Shown one piece after another: positions 35,793 through 47,698 of a stretch of 64,000 nucleotides of DNA. The stretch's first letter is position 1, and each line of letters begins with the position of its first letter. Both the position numbers and the translations under genes were made by a program. The notes beneath the pieces are model-generated. The model made no database searches. It had not been told where the DNA came from and saw only the letters and a list, made by a program, of their open reading frames with translations. Origin of the DNA: Hexactinellida sp. DTS-2022 (taxonomy: Eukaryota > Porifera > Hexactinellida); contig JAPNXP010000003.1 in NCBI GenBank assembly GCA_028753945.1, positions 2,356,001-2,420,000 of the forward strand. The letters are read 5' to 3'.

Positions 35793-36544
35793 ATTTCCGA
35801 TTTAGAATACAATCAGATATATTTATACCTTTTGAAAGAGATCATTCAAAGAAAATTATTACATTAATCTCAATAAATTTGTTAGCTTATTCATAAAAAC
35901 AATGGGATAACCAACACCGAAACTAATTTCAAAGTATGTTTCTCTGGATACTTGAACTAACAGAATCACTTTCAATGTATTATTCTAATAGTTTTAATTA
36001 ATTAATTAATGGAAATAATAACATGATCAATAAGCAGATACAGGTGGTTTCAGTATTGGCTCATCAGCATTGTTGGAGATGGTACTAAAACATATTTATG
36101 AGCATTTACTGAAATCAGCTGTGCCTAGTTTACATAAACAATCTATTCGATGAATCCTCATGAGCATTCCAAATTCATATCTTATTAACTTTCGAGTTAA
36201 AATGCAAATTTTGGAAATAAAAAGCTATGTAGTCAACTCTCTATAACGAAGTTCGAGGACCCTTTCTTACTTGCTATAAGTGAAGCAATATCTGACTTCG
36301 TTATACAAAAGTAAAGGGAGTTTACTGTTATTTAAATTCACCTGAAATAATATTTGATCTTATTTGAAAAGTTCAATAAACTAATTCTTTCAGAAATTAA
36401 TTATATTACAAGCAAGTATATTTCGTAATATCCGAATTCGTTATACCTAAGTAAAGGTTCTTTACTTCTATTTGAATTAATATGAAATAATATTTCAATT
36501 GAACTTTTATTTGAAAAGTTCAGATAACTAATTCTTTCAGAAAT
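35793..36544. other. Upstream of paralogue 2; MITE remnant
   Basis: AT-rich. 36235-36330 has TATAACGAAGTTCGAGGACCC and ends GGGAGTTTACTGTTA, a TA-flanked pogo-like MITE related to 21.56 kb. A second partial copy is at about 36420. Confidence 0.45.
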
Positions 36545-37325
36545 TAACCTATATTATTAAATCTCGATTGTTGTGTGTTTGTGTGTTTGATTGTTTGTTT
36601 GTCCGGATTGTATTAAAGTGACGGGGGGTTAGAAACCGCATTAATATATGAGATATAAACTAACTGTCGGTAACAATATTATAATAGGTAAACAAGTATG
36701 CTGAACACGAATTTGGCATTTATAAATTTCTAATATGAATATTTGTTGTTGTTTACAGACAAAAAGGTAAACAAAATAGTGAAAATTCAAAATCAAACCA
36801 GAAGTTAGCTTTCAACGGGTATTATGGGTAAACAAGTATGCTGAACACGAATTTCGCATTTATAAATTTATAATATTAATAATTGTTGTTGTTGTTGTTG
36901 TTGACACAAAATAGGTAAACAAATTAATGAAAATTCAAAATCAACCTAGAAGTTTGCTTTCAACAGGTATTATAGGTAAACAAGTATGCTGAACACGAAT
37001 TTGGCATTTATAAATTTCTAATATGAATATTTATTGTTGTTGTTTAGACAAAATAGGTAAACAAATTAATGAAAAATTAAAATCGACCTAGATGTTAGCT
37101 TTCATCGGGTATTATAGGTAAACAAGTGTGCTGAACACGAATTTCGCATTTATAAATTTAGAAAAACAAGTTAAAACTATGGAAATTTTCTAAAGGAATG
37201 TATATAACTCCCTTTCTGCCATTTTCCATGGTAGAAAGGGTGAGGAGTAAGGCCGCACAGCGGCCGTTAACTTGAGGTGCGTAGCACCGATCCGTCGCAA
37301 AACGACCGAGACCGAAGGGCTCGTT
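36545..37325 (+). mobile_element. Helentron-like element with tandem array
   Basis: Start TATTATTAAATCTCGATTG; about four units of roughly 145 bp; ends TTTCCATGGTAGAAAGG, hairpin cassette, GACCGAAGGGCTCG. Confidence 0.78.
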
Positions 37326-38668
37326 AATTATTATTCCAGAACGTTTGCAAGATTCTCAGAGCATTAAGTGTCTTCAATATTTGCAGGGCGCTTTCATTTT
37401 CCACCATGTCACACAAGGAGCGAACTCCCATTTTATCTCCTATACTTAAGATCAAGCTCCCAATTCTAAAAATGAGCGCGCTATATTTGCTCATCTTATG
37501 CTCTCATTGGATATATTAGAATAACATTTGATTTAGTATATTAATAGGCGCCGATGTTGAGGTCTTAGTTATAAAAGGGGGCGATTAAGCTCCACTGGAG
37601 CCAGTGGTGACGATCAATTAAACTTTTATAACAGCCAAACAAAGATTGAAGTTATTGTTACAGTGGATGCCAGATGTAAACCACCGGTTATAAAAACATG
37701 CCGGATATTATAACATTCTACTGGGAAATGGTTGCCATATATACCCTATATAATTATGCCGATTATAAGAACAGAACATTATGTGCAGTTCCCGATTATG
37801 ATCTTAAAACGGGATCCCTATATTTGCTTATTTTCTATCCTCGAACGGCATATAAGTTGACTGTCATCCGAGACCAATACTTTTTTGTAGGCAATAAAAC
37901 CCTAAAACTCGTGATTTTGTTATTGATTTAACATTCATTTGCGAATTAATTAGCATTGCCTACGCCATACAATAATTATAAGGCAATGTATCTCAACCTT
38001 TTGTTCTTGTGGCACCCTATCTCATTTCATTCGTTTTCGCGGCACTCCTTAATTATAGATTGGGGCAGATTAATGAAAATAGTAAGGAAATCAAAAGAGT
38101 TGAATTACATACTATACGAACTCTTTGGTCTGGTCGCTCCGCGACCGGTTCTCTATAACACACCAGCTCCGCGGCTTCTGATTGTTTACTCTGGATGTTT
38201 ACTACCTTGTGGACAACAAAATACATATAAGTTTGTTGTCAATGTTATATTCGTAATCAACATACGTTATTTATCATATGTTGTTGGCTTGTCTCACTAC
38301 AAACTTTTTGTTGAGTGGTCATGTAATTTGCTATTTATTCAAATTGACCAACAGAATCTGAACAAACAGACAGACACAACAATCGAGTTATTATATTACG
38401 TGCTATTATAGATTAGTTACGTATATATTTTCCACCGACGTACGTATTCACTAAGAAATATTGTCGTACTTACACGTAAGTATGTACTACTTAGTTAAAC
38501 ACACACTCCAACCGCTTCGCGGTTGGTGTGTGTGATTGTGTTCTGTCGCGAAGCGACCTAGCAAGATAAGCGCGCTAGTATATAATAATATACCAACTCC
38601 AAATAGAAAATTAAATATCACTAAGGGACTGTACAACTCTGTGGACCCCTGACTTTTGGCTGTGGAGA
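37326..38668. other. Repeat-derived spacer, no gene seen
   Basis: 37585-37935 holds a decayed TATAACCG-type MITE related to 45362. 38100-38190 and 38505-38590 are hairpin cassettes (GTCGCTCCGCGAC; CCGCTTCGCGG; GTCGCGAAGCGAC). 38430-38495 is a TTCACTAAG/ACTTAC motif block. 38590-38668 matches 25.0 kb. Confidence 0.45.
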
Positions 38669-40377
38669 CAGTGCCGGATTAACCCATGGGCAACCGGAGC
38701 AACTGCTCCGGGGCCTCCACCACCAAAGTTGTACTTCATTTTTCACTGGACAATTGTAGTGGAAGGAGTTAGGGTAGGGACGTCACCAGACTCAACATAG
38801 GGGGGAAATGCCCCCCGGTAGAAATCCTTGCCCCGGGGCAATGCTCTTCTGGTCAAATATATTGAACTATTTTATTCCTCTGATTCATTGATGCAATTGA
38901 ATTCAATTTAATCAGTTCACACTTTCCAATCCATTTGAGTCATATGCCTGTAGGATGCTCCAATCTCCCCTGTACATTGGTCTAGATCCCTAGACACCTC
39001 AAATTTTTTTCTCGCTCGCTTCGCTCGCTCGTCAAAAATGTAAATCTACACCTATATTGAAACGAATTACACAAACAAAAACATTTTATTATGTGTGTCA
39101 AACGTCAAGCAGGGAATGAAAGGTTCACGAACGGAGTGAAAAGACGCAATTCGGTTCATCTCAAATTTACGCACGTTCAGTTCGTTCAAGTTCACCTCCT
39201 AACTTCAGCTCCACCAGCGTTCGATCAGTTCGTTCACGGGCTAACCCGCGTTCGTTCAATCCGTTCAATTACGTTCAATTACATTCGTTCAGTGTACAGT
39301 GAGTGGGTCGAACTATTCCGTTTATGAGAGACTGTTCAATCCTCCAAGCTGTTATTGAAGTTCAGGTTAAGAAGCTATAATCAAAAACTAAGAGACATGA
39401 ATCCACTAGGGATGTCCGGAATTAGCATTTATGCAATCGCCAATTATATTTAATGGATCTATATTTATACTTCAACTTTATTCAGTTTAGTTCGTTCAGT
39501 TCAGTTCGTTCAATTTAGTTCGTTCAGTTCGTTCAACTGACGTTCGGAAACCGTTGACGTTCGTTCAGTTCGTTCACCGTGAATCCCTTAAAAGCCCTTC
39601 GTTCAGTTCGTTCAGTTCAAGTTCAATAAGTTCGTTCGTGAACCTTACATTCCCTGGTGTCAAGATATACATACGAACATGTTATTTATTCTTATTGAGT
39701 TTGACATAAATCAAAATAATCACTTAAGAACGCAGATAATATTGAAAGATATAGTTTGTACAGAGAATCGCTGTACGCACAAAACAAAATGCTACGTTTT
39801 AGGGGTAGGCATTTTTTATGTATTATTCGACAAACAATCAATAATTTATCCAAGCTAGTAATCCATATACAAATTTATTACACCCCTGTACGCCTGAACA
39901 TAAAATCCAAAATGGTTGAAATCCCTGTACGGTTGGCAGGAATGGACTGTTAGTAATCTAGATACGTCTTGAAGGATATTCCTAGTTATTTTGGCAACTT
40001 TTGTTCTAACTTCTAATCAACTGTTTTACAAACCCAATACTCCATTTACTTTAGACTTGTTACCTGTCTTTTACTGTCATTATAGCAAGTAGTTAAGCTG
40101 TAGTATTTGCTGGGGTTGCAAAATTCTTGTTAATGTATTGATTTTTGTAGGCTACTTTTCATACTTTTCATACTTTGCAGGACATTTAACTAGAAAGCTT
40201 AATCTTTATCACCTAGTTTTTGGTAACGTCAACTGCTAGATCTAACACCAATATAATATTGGCCCCCCCTGGCAATTTATATGCCCCCCTATGTGAAAAA
40301 TCCTGGCAACGTCCCTGGTTAGGGGCCTCCACAACACTGGTTGCCCCAGGGCCTCCACCTCTGTTAATCCGGCCCTG
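38669..40377. mobile_element. hAT element, 1.7 kb, inserted in a Helitron-like copy
   Basis: Ends CAGTGCCGGATTAAC and GTTAATCCGGCCCTG. The 8-bp duplication TGTGGAGA lies at 38661-38668 and 40378-40385. The homologous stretch at 25.06-25.09 kb has the same flanks without the element (one TGTGGAGA), an empty site. No transposase frame. Contains the nested element at 39110-39656. Confidence 0.88.
39110..39656. mobile_element. Nested hAT-type element with GTTCGTTCA repeats
   Basis: Starts CAGGGAATGAAAGGTTCACG and ends CGTGAACCTTACATTCCCTG. The flanking 8-mers ACGTCAAG and GTGTCAAG share six bases. More than 20 GTTC/GTTCA motifs. Confidence 0.7.
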
Positions 40378-40703
40378 TGTGGAGAAGTTATTTAATTGAT
40401 TAATAATACATAATTGGATATCAAATTGACACAATGGAGTGTTAGAAACGTATGGGTAGACAGACGGAACACAAATAACTGATTGGATGAAATGAATGAA
40501 CTACTAATGTCTAAAGCTATTATATTTGGTCATAAAACCGGAAGCTTCCAAATATTATTTATAAGTAAATTTTTTTCATAATTGATTAATAGTAACTACC
40601 ATTAGCTCCAATGGGCGTATTCTCATATAAACTGTTGTCTTGTACAATCTGTGATAAATCTTCACGAATAATGACTCGTATATCAGCCTTGTTGATTTAA
40701 TTC

Positions 40704-41771
40704 TTAATAGTATTTGATCTCTAATAACTTGTCAACTCTTTGGGATTCAAATTCCTCTAAATTTATATTTCCATAAACCTTCTTTTTCCTGAAAATATTA
40801 TACAAATAGAATGAAGCGACAACTATACACACTGAAGTGGTTACAATTGACACGAGTATTACAATGCCAAGTGTAACTAACGCTACAATAATGAACTGAT
40901 TGCTGGAATTATGTAATGATGGTGGTTTGCATTGACTGCTGGTACAAATAGTGTGATACTTTTCCCCTGTTGTACTTGAAGTTCGTTTTGTCATTGGATA
41001 TGAAGTTACATTATAAGTGGTACTAACCGTTTGAGCGTTACAAGATCGCACATGCGTACACACCTGGTCCAATTCACAGGTTTTAACAGGTTTGTTTGAT
41101 GTCACATGAAATGCCAATTGTAAGCATGTGTTGCTATTCAGTGGTGATATGAAATAATATGATTGATCAAACGAATATAATCCACGCACCAGAGTGAATT
41201 GAGTGATTTCTGAGAGTGATGTTGACTCAACCGGATCAGTTAAATTACAATTCAACATCTCTTCCTCTGTTTTCACTTTATATAATAAATTAATATTTGG
41301 AGGATCGTTTTGTATCAGCTTTAATACACTCAATTGTTGGATATTACAAAGCGGATTATTAGGTGGAAATATTGAGTTATTCAATTCAATTTGGTTTGGG
41401 GAAATACAAAATTCTTCTTTCCAAATAATACTATACTCACACGCTTGATGAGTAACATTTGTAAATAATATAAGGATAAATATAATCCGAACAGGGGTGT
41501 TCCGATTAGTGAATTCGTTCGGATTAGTGAAGACTCATGGGCGCCAATTTTTGAGGCCGGACACCAAAAGTTGGGGGGTCCTAATTGGAAATTGGGGTGG
41601 TCCTAATGGGAACGAACCCCCCCAACCTTAAAGGTTGGGGGAGTCCGACCCCGAAAAAAAGGGAAGTTGGCGCCTATGAGTGAAGTAATACATTTTATAT
41701 AGGCCTTTATAAAATGAGACCCCGACAATCCGAACAAAACTTGTCCAAACCTTTTGTACACAAACTAACAT
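40704..41771 (-). pseudogene. Ephrin-like paralogue 3, disrupted in its signal peptide by a transposon
   Basis: The main frame (40704 to about 41493) encodes IIWKEEFC, FPP, LLYKVKTEEEMLNC, YYFISP, CLQLAFHV, a Cys-rich stretch, a Thr-rich stalk, one transmembrane helix and a short tail ending EIKYY. It has no in-frame ATG upstream in the present sequence. An ATG at 41771 starts a leader (MLVCVQKVW) that would join the frame at IIFILILF if the inserted segment 41494-41727 and one 9-bp copy were absent. As it stands, reading from that ATG hits a stop inside the insert. Same gene family and strand as the genes at 32.5 and 35.1 kb. Confidence 0.7.
41494..41727. mobile_element. Insertion in paralogue 3, with a nested element
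   Basis: The 9-bp duplication ATCCGAACA lies at 41485-41493 and 41728-41736. Starts GGGGTGTTCCG and ends CCCCGACA. Inside, ACTCATGGGCGCC (about 41528) and GGCGCCTATGAGT (to about 41682) are the ends of a second, nested short element with poly-G and poly-C. Confidence 0.65.
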
Positions 41772-42015
41772 TATACTATGATAGCACTTTAAGTTATTGA
41801 CATATTCATTATAAGATTCATTAGAAGATGAATCATAAATTATCGCTCAGTTGCTCTTGGGTAGTTCCTTTCTATTATATCGCTTACTAAATGTGCCGTT
41901 ATCCTCTTAGATAAGCTCCATGGAAAGAGGATAACTTATACTCTATAAAAAATTGGCAGTAATCAAGCTAGGTTTACAATGAATAAGCTAATAAGTCGAA
42001 TAGATGTGTCATATC

Positions 42016-42385
42016 TAGGGTTGAAACGAATAATCGAAATGTAACGGACGAACCTTTTTCTAAACGAACGAATATTCGAATATTCGTTCGTTTTGATGAC
42101 TAAGCATTATATCAAATTCAAGACTCAAAATACAATGTAAAATAGATATTTGTTAATGTTACTATAATTTAATCATAATTATAAAGTGTATTGGGCACAA
42201 TTTAGTTATTACAAAGGCTAGTTTAGGTAGGAATTTATATTGATGATCTCTCCAATCTAAACAAAAGTCATGTTGTTGTCAAAAGTAGTAAACGAATACC
42301 TGTTTCAATCTAATATTCTTTCAAACGAAAATTCGTTTCGAAACGAACGAATATTCAAATAATTGGTATATTCGCTTCAGCCCTA
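42016..42385. mobile_element. hAT-type MITE with CGAATATTCG motifs
   Basis: The 8-bp duplication GTCATATC lies at 42008-42015 and 42386-42393. Ends TAGGGTTGAAACGAATA and TATTCGCTTCAGCCCTA. Reiterated AACGAACGAATATTCG. Confidence 0.82.
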
Positions 42386-42886
42386 GTCATATCTATTAAC
42401 AAGATTAGGAGTTAATATTTCTAGTATATTGGGCCAAATCATTATAAAAACTTTACTTTCAATGAATTAATACTACTACTTCATGACACAACTAATATAA
42501 TAATGAGCAAAGCAAACTTAAACCTCTATTAAATCTGAACAAACCACTTCCCAAGAAATTAACAAACAATAGGAACTGAACTGAACATAACTCATCTATC
42601 GCATCGGTAGATCCATTTACGAAATAGAACTAAGCACTACTACTATGGTTTATAGACACTGGCATTTCTTTAAGAATAAGATTAAATGTAGTAGAAATAT
42701 GCCATTATTTTGTAATGGATAGTTTTTGAATTTTTATTATTGATTATTCTACGTATTTGGGTAACGTAAGGACTTTAAGAAATTATTTAAGCAAATACAT
42801 TTAAAAACTGTTTACATATAGATTTGTTCATCTCTTGTAACTTCATAACATGATTATATAATACACGTTGTAATATTATATATACG
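42386..42886. other. Spacer, no gene seen
   Basis: AT-rich sequence without recognisable repeat or coding signal. Confidence 0.35.
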
Positions 42887-43580
42887 CAAAGGTGGGCACA
42901 GTTAATCAAAAAGTTAACTTCGTTAATCGTTAATCCGTTAACCAAAAAGTTAACTTCGTTAACAGTTAATCCGTTAATACGTTAAAAATGTAACGGAAGT
43001 TAACGTTAATCCGTTACAGTTAATTTATATTATACAAACAACAACAAAATCAGTTTTTTTGCTATAAGACATCTCAAAAAGTGCTCTAACTATAAAATGT
43101 TCCTTTGTTGGGTGATTCAAGCTAAGATATATGCTAGCACAACCTTTATATCGTATAATCAGCGAATAATAAGGTAAATAAGTTGTTTAAGGGATGTTGA
43201 CTAATATAGATATAAGATTCAAATTCACATAAGTGTCACTATCCAAAAATGACTTAAAATCGCAAGTTTATGAAGTTTATAACTATAGCAAGATATTTAA
43301 AGTCTTCCAAAGTAGGTTAAACAGCCGTTAATACGCTCAAGAAGCATATTGTGTGTGGGATAAAATACCTGTTGTTCAAAAACATTTGTTCGGTTATTGT
43401 AATAGAAACTATCAAGAATTCATAATTGCGTTAACGGACTATTAACGGACTTGTAAATGTAACGGAAGTTAATTAAGTCCGTTAACGATTTCAAAGTTAA
43501 CTTAAAAGTTAATCGTTAACGAAAAATTTAACTTCCGTTAATTAACGATTAACGGATTAACGGATTAGTGCCCAGCTTTG
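42887..43580. mobile_element. hAT-type element packed with GTTAAC/CGTTAA motifs
   Basis: The 8-bp duplication TATATACG lies at 42879-42886 and 43581-43588. Ends CAAAGGTGGGCAC and GTGCCCAGCTTTG. Dense GTTAATCCGTTAAC motifs within about 150 bp of each end. A piece of its interior (AGCCGTTAATAC..CCTGTTGTTCAAA) recurs at 31.17 kb. Confidence 0.88.
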
Positions 43581-43588
43581 TATATACG

Positions 43589-43700
43589 AGCCCTTCGGTC
43601 TCGGTCGCTTCGCGACAGATCACTCTCTCACAAAAGTCGCTTCGCGACTTTTGTTCTTTCGTGTTAGGCACTACGCGATACAATTAACGGCCATTAACGG
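43589..43700 (-). repeat. Helentron-like hairpin terminus, reverse
   Basis: GAGCCCTTCGGTCTCGGTCG then two GTCGCTTCGCGAC hairpins and CACTCTCTCACA; complement of the 17.3- and 22.3-kb cassettes. Confidence 0.6.
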
Positions 43701-44025
43701 CCAAAAGCAATAATATTAATAATGAGTTCACCTGTGGCTAGTAAATTAGACACTATGACTTAATAAACCGTGCCTAAAATTCATTTGTGTTGTGATTAGT
43801 TACTGTAATTAGTTTGGGAAATTATGTTATGTAAGTTATTCTCATTGCTCATTAGTTAAGAATTATTAGTTAATGAATAGCTCAATAATTCTTAAGGGTC
43901 GCTCGTTCAGTTATATTAAAAAGTTAGCTTATTAGCTCAAATAAATTGAGACCTGTGGTTGGTAAATTATACGCAATTAATTTATTTCAGTAATTGTATT
44001 GCAATGTAATTTACAAACTCTGGAT

Positions 44026-44122
44026 TTAATCTCTGCTTAATAATGGTTTAAAGATGAAAATAAGACCGCTTCGCGGTCTTATTCTCACCATTAAACCATT
44101 ATTATGCAGAGGTAAATTCAGG
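44026..44122. repeat. Long hairpin with GCTTCGC tip
   Basis: CTCTGCTTAATAATGGTTTA pairs with TAAACCATTATTATGCAGAG. Between them AAATAAGACCGCTTCGCGGTCTTATT forms a second perfect stem with the GCTTCGC tip. Confidence 0.7.
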
Positions 44123-45361
44123 GTTGCAAAATATTGATTTATTAGTAATAAACATCAATCCGGCCGGCAACGGTGTGTGGGTGAACTGTCTGACTGGATT
44201 ACGTTGCATGATGTAGTAAATGATTAAGTAAAATTTAACGAATTGATTTATTTTAGGCACCGCAATTGGTAGTACACAATAGGATTAGTATCCCAGTTAG
44301 CAGTAGAGGAATTCCATGTCAAATCAACCAGTCATTTCACCACTATCAATCGATTTGTCTGTAAATTGCTGTGTGACGAGCTACTAGCAAGTCTAGACTT
44401 TCCTCAAAATCTTAGACCAATCGGTTGAGTGCTTTTTGAATTATGACGTCACAAAATTACCTTTATTTGTTGATTATCCAAACATTTTTCAAAATGTTGA
44501 AGCACCATCTCACTTCAAACTCGTATAACTTTTGATATAATTATCCAATTCTTTTACTAATTGCTATACTTATGTTTTAATATATGGAGAATTCAAATCA
44601 GATGGATATATTAAGTTATCAGTTGTTTTATTAGTGAAAATTAGAACTGAAACCAATACCGGAAGTAGAACCGGAACCATGACGTAGCAAAAATGTATAT
44701 TTTCAGATCTCTTTTATTTTTTGGTAATTTATTGTATGTAGTCTTAAGTCATTGTGTAGAAAATTTCAATATGGTTTCCATCTCTTCCCAATGAGTTATT
44801 CACATTTTTGTTCCTCTAAACGCTTTTTATGTGATGCTACAATTTATTAATGTTTTTATAAAACATCATACTGGCTAAAACCATACTCTATTTCTATCAT
44901 ATTGATAGATATTTCCTATTTTTATAATTATTATCACCAGTGTATTATACAGCCATTTGTAAATACGCTCCAATCCTGGTTTGATGCAATTTTTATACGC
45001 CAAAATCACAAATCAATGTTACCGTATAGGAGAGGATTCCAAATTTTCGCGCTCCAAGATCAAATTTTCCAAAAATCATACTCCAAAAGGACCGTCTCGC
45101 GCTCCTGAATAATTCGTGATTATCACTAATTCCAACAGCATTATACAATTGATATATACATCAGAAATTTGTGGTTTGTGGTATGTTTGACCTCAGATAC
45201 AGTATACTTGTAGTATCTTAAGTGCATTAGTATTGTTGCTATGTTTAATAGGAATGCAATAGATTAAACTAATGAGCTGTGAACTTACTTACGATAACTA
45301 ATAGTTGTGTCACACTGTTTTTGGCCCTACTATAATATAGCTTATAATTCATTATTTGATA

Positions 45362-45533
45362 CAGTGGATACCGGTTGTAAGCACATCGTCGGGAACTACA
45401 TTAATGTGCTTATAACCGCATGTTCTTATAACCGACATAAATTATACAGGGTATATGGCAACCGTTTTCCAACATAGTGTGCTTATATCCGATATGTTCT
45501 TATAACCGGTGTGCTTATATCCGACATCTACTG
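45362..45533. mobile_element. pogo/Tc1-type MITE in the foldback centre
   Basis: TA-flanked (45360-45361, 45534-45535). Starts CAGTGGATACCGGTTGTAAG and ends CATCTACTG. Internal TTATAACCG and TTATATCCG repeats. It supplies the stop codon of the adjacent minus-strand frame. Confidence 0.75.
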
Positions 45534-45874
45534 TAATTGTCTTTGATGTAATATTCATATATATTTCCAAATGAATTAAGTACGTTATTTATATATAATT
45601 TAATCTCTTGATACATTTGAAAATCAGTAATGAGATTTTTGAACTTCCTTGCACGTTTTGAAGAAGGTTTTGGAGTGAGTATATAGTCTATTACATTATT
45701 TTGAGGGACATAACAAACGTATTCAGTTGAGGACCAATAGAAACTATTTTCAGGACGCCCTGGTCCTTTTGAATGCATAAAGCTGACCTTTATATCACGA
45801 TAATCTTCACAGACTTCTTTAATCACACCAATATACCAATCTTTGTCATACATACGTACTTGCGACATAATCAC
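45515..45874 (-). CDS. Small foldback-borne protein with a W-x-G / GP / W repeat-element domain
   Basis: 119 residues. MYDKDWYIGVI, then IKVSFMHSKGPG, SFYWSSTEYVCYVP and a basic stretch. This block order (W.G.V, V.FMH..GP, F.W....CWVP) resembles a small domain I associate with transposon-encoded proteins of invertebrates; function unknown. The last six residues and the stop come from the MITE at 45362-45533, so the protein was probably longer before that insertion. It could be a captured host exon, or the remains of the element's own gene. Confidence 0.45.
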   Translation of the reverse strand: MIMSQVRMYDKDWYIGVIKEVCEDYRDIKVSFMHSKGPGRPENSFYWSSTEYVCYVPQNNVIDYILTPKPSSKRARKFKNLITDFQMYQEIKLYINNVLNSFGNIYEYYIKDNYSRCRI

Positions 45875-47698
45875 GTATAGTTAGGTAAGGCAGCTGTGTA
45901 GATTATATAGACTTTGTCACACGATTTCCTTTGAATTCCTATGTTATTGTGTAATCTAATTGGTCACTAATTTGCTTTGCTCCTATAAATGATGCACTTA
46001 TTGGAGTGTATTTATGGTAGATACATGTCCATGGTATAGTTTTGATGTTATCTTATCTAAAACAGAATTAAATGTACTACAACATAATTTAAGAGCTTTA
46101 TCTATTAAGCATTTAACTCAATTTGTTTTAAATGTCTCTCGCAAATGAGACACTTTATGTTTGGAAATGAAAAAAATTTTTGATGGAAAAAGACTTGCGC
46201 TTGGAGTTGTCGAACTAAAGTTAAACATTTGAATAGGTGATAATATATGACCTTCTTTTGGTCGCTGTAAACTTGTTCAGGCGATAACTCTTTTTACTGT
46301 ACCTCCAATGCCATCACAAGTTGATTTTCCGTGGGAAGTAGAGAAAAAAATTGATTTCAAATTTCAGATTCGATGTGATGCAAATAAATAGATAATAATC
46401 AAGCTAAAACACTTTATGCTGTATCTGTAATATTAACTTCACAGCTCATTAGTTTAATCTATTGCATTCCTATTAAACATAGCAACAATACTAATGCACT
46501 TAAGATACTACAAGTATACTGTATCTGAGGTCAAACATACCACAAACCACAAATTTCTGATGTATATATCAATTGTATAATGCTGTTGGAATTAGTGATA
46601 ATCACGAATTATTCAGGAGCGCGAGACGGTCCTTTTGGAGTATGATTTTTGGAAAATTTGATCTTGGAGCGCGAAAATTTGGAATCCTCTCCTATACGGT
46701 AACATTGATTTGTGATTTTGGCGTATAAAAATTGCATCAAACCAGGATTGGAGCGTATTTACAAATGGCTGTATAATACACTGGTGATAATAATTATAAA
46801 AATAGGAAATATCTATCAATATGATAGAAATAGAGTATGGTTTTAGCCAGTATGATGTTTTATAAAAACATTAATAAATTGTAGCATCACATAAAAAGCG
46901 TTTAGAGGAACAAAAATGTGAATAACTCATTGGGAAGAGATGGAAACCATATTGAAATTTTCTACACAATGACTTAAGACTACATACAATAAATTACCAA
47001 AAAATAAAAGAGATCTGAAAATATACATTTTTGCTACGTCATGGTTCCGGTTCTACTTCCGGTATTGGTTTCAGTTCTAATTTTCACTAATAAAACAACT
47101 GATAACTTAATATATCCATCTGATTTGAATTCTCCATATATTAAAACATAAGTATAGCAATTAGTAAAAGAATTGGATAATTATATCAAAAGTTATACGA
47201 GTTTGAAGTGAGATGGTGCTTCAACATTTTGAAAAATGTTTGGATAATCAACAAATAAAGGTAATTTTGTGACGTCATAATTCAAAAAGCACTCAACCGA
47301 TTGGTCTAAGATTTTGAGGAAAGTCTAGACTTGCTAGTAGCTCGTCACACAGCAATTTACAGACAAATCGATTGATAGTGGTGAAATGACTGGTTGATTT
47401 GACATGGAATTCCTCAGTAACCAATAGGATTAGTATCCCAGTTAGCAGTAGCCAATAGGATTAGTATCCCGATTAGCAGTAACCAATAGGATTAGACCTT
47501 TAACAATAGGCTTATATATGCACATTAGTACTTAAACACAAAATGCCGTGTAATTCTGGAACTAACACATTTTAGTGGAATCCAGTATATTTCCCGAGGT
47601 CTCCCTTGGAAGAGCTTTCGATTGATATTTATTTCGTCAGGATCGGGTAATGTAGTAAAGAGTTACAGGGGCAGACGGACGGACGGACCAAGCTTCCT

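Larger units (their letters stand above)
44306..47415. mobile_element. Giant foldback element with equal 978-bp inverted arms
   Basis: Left arm 44306-45283 and right arm 46438-47415 are both 978 nt and appear near-identical in inverse orientation throughout. Outer ends GAGGAATTCCATGTC. A 4-bp duplication AGTA flanks the element (44302-44305, 47416-47419), which sits in a 31-bp tandem repeat. Each arm carries an embedded TACGCTCC..CGCGCTCC MITE-like segment. The 1154-bp centre holds a minus-strand frame (45515-45874) and a pogo-type MITE (45362-45533). No recognised transposase. Confidence 0.88.
44275..47500 (+). repeat. 31-bp tandem repeat interrupted by the foldback element
   Basis: Units of CCAATAGGATTAGTATCCC(A/G)(G/A)TTAGCAGTA: one before the foldback (44276-44305) and about three after it (47416-47500). 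The foldback is inserted within the array. Confidence 0.75.

Noticed and set aside
37956-38411. A 151-codon plus-strand frame
   Set aside because: Composition like spacer, contains a GTCGCTCCGCGAC hairpin and repeat fragments, and has no recognisable domain.
44902-46819. Two identical 68-codon frames on opposite strands
   Set aside because: They are the same MITE-like segment in the two arms of the foldback element; no protein family resemblance.
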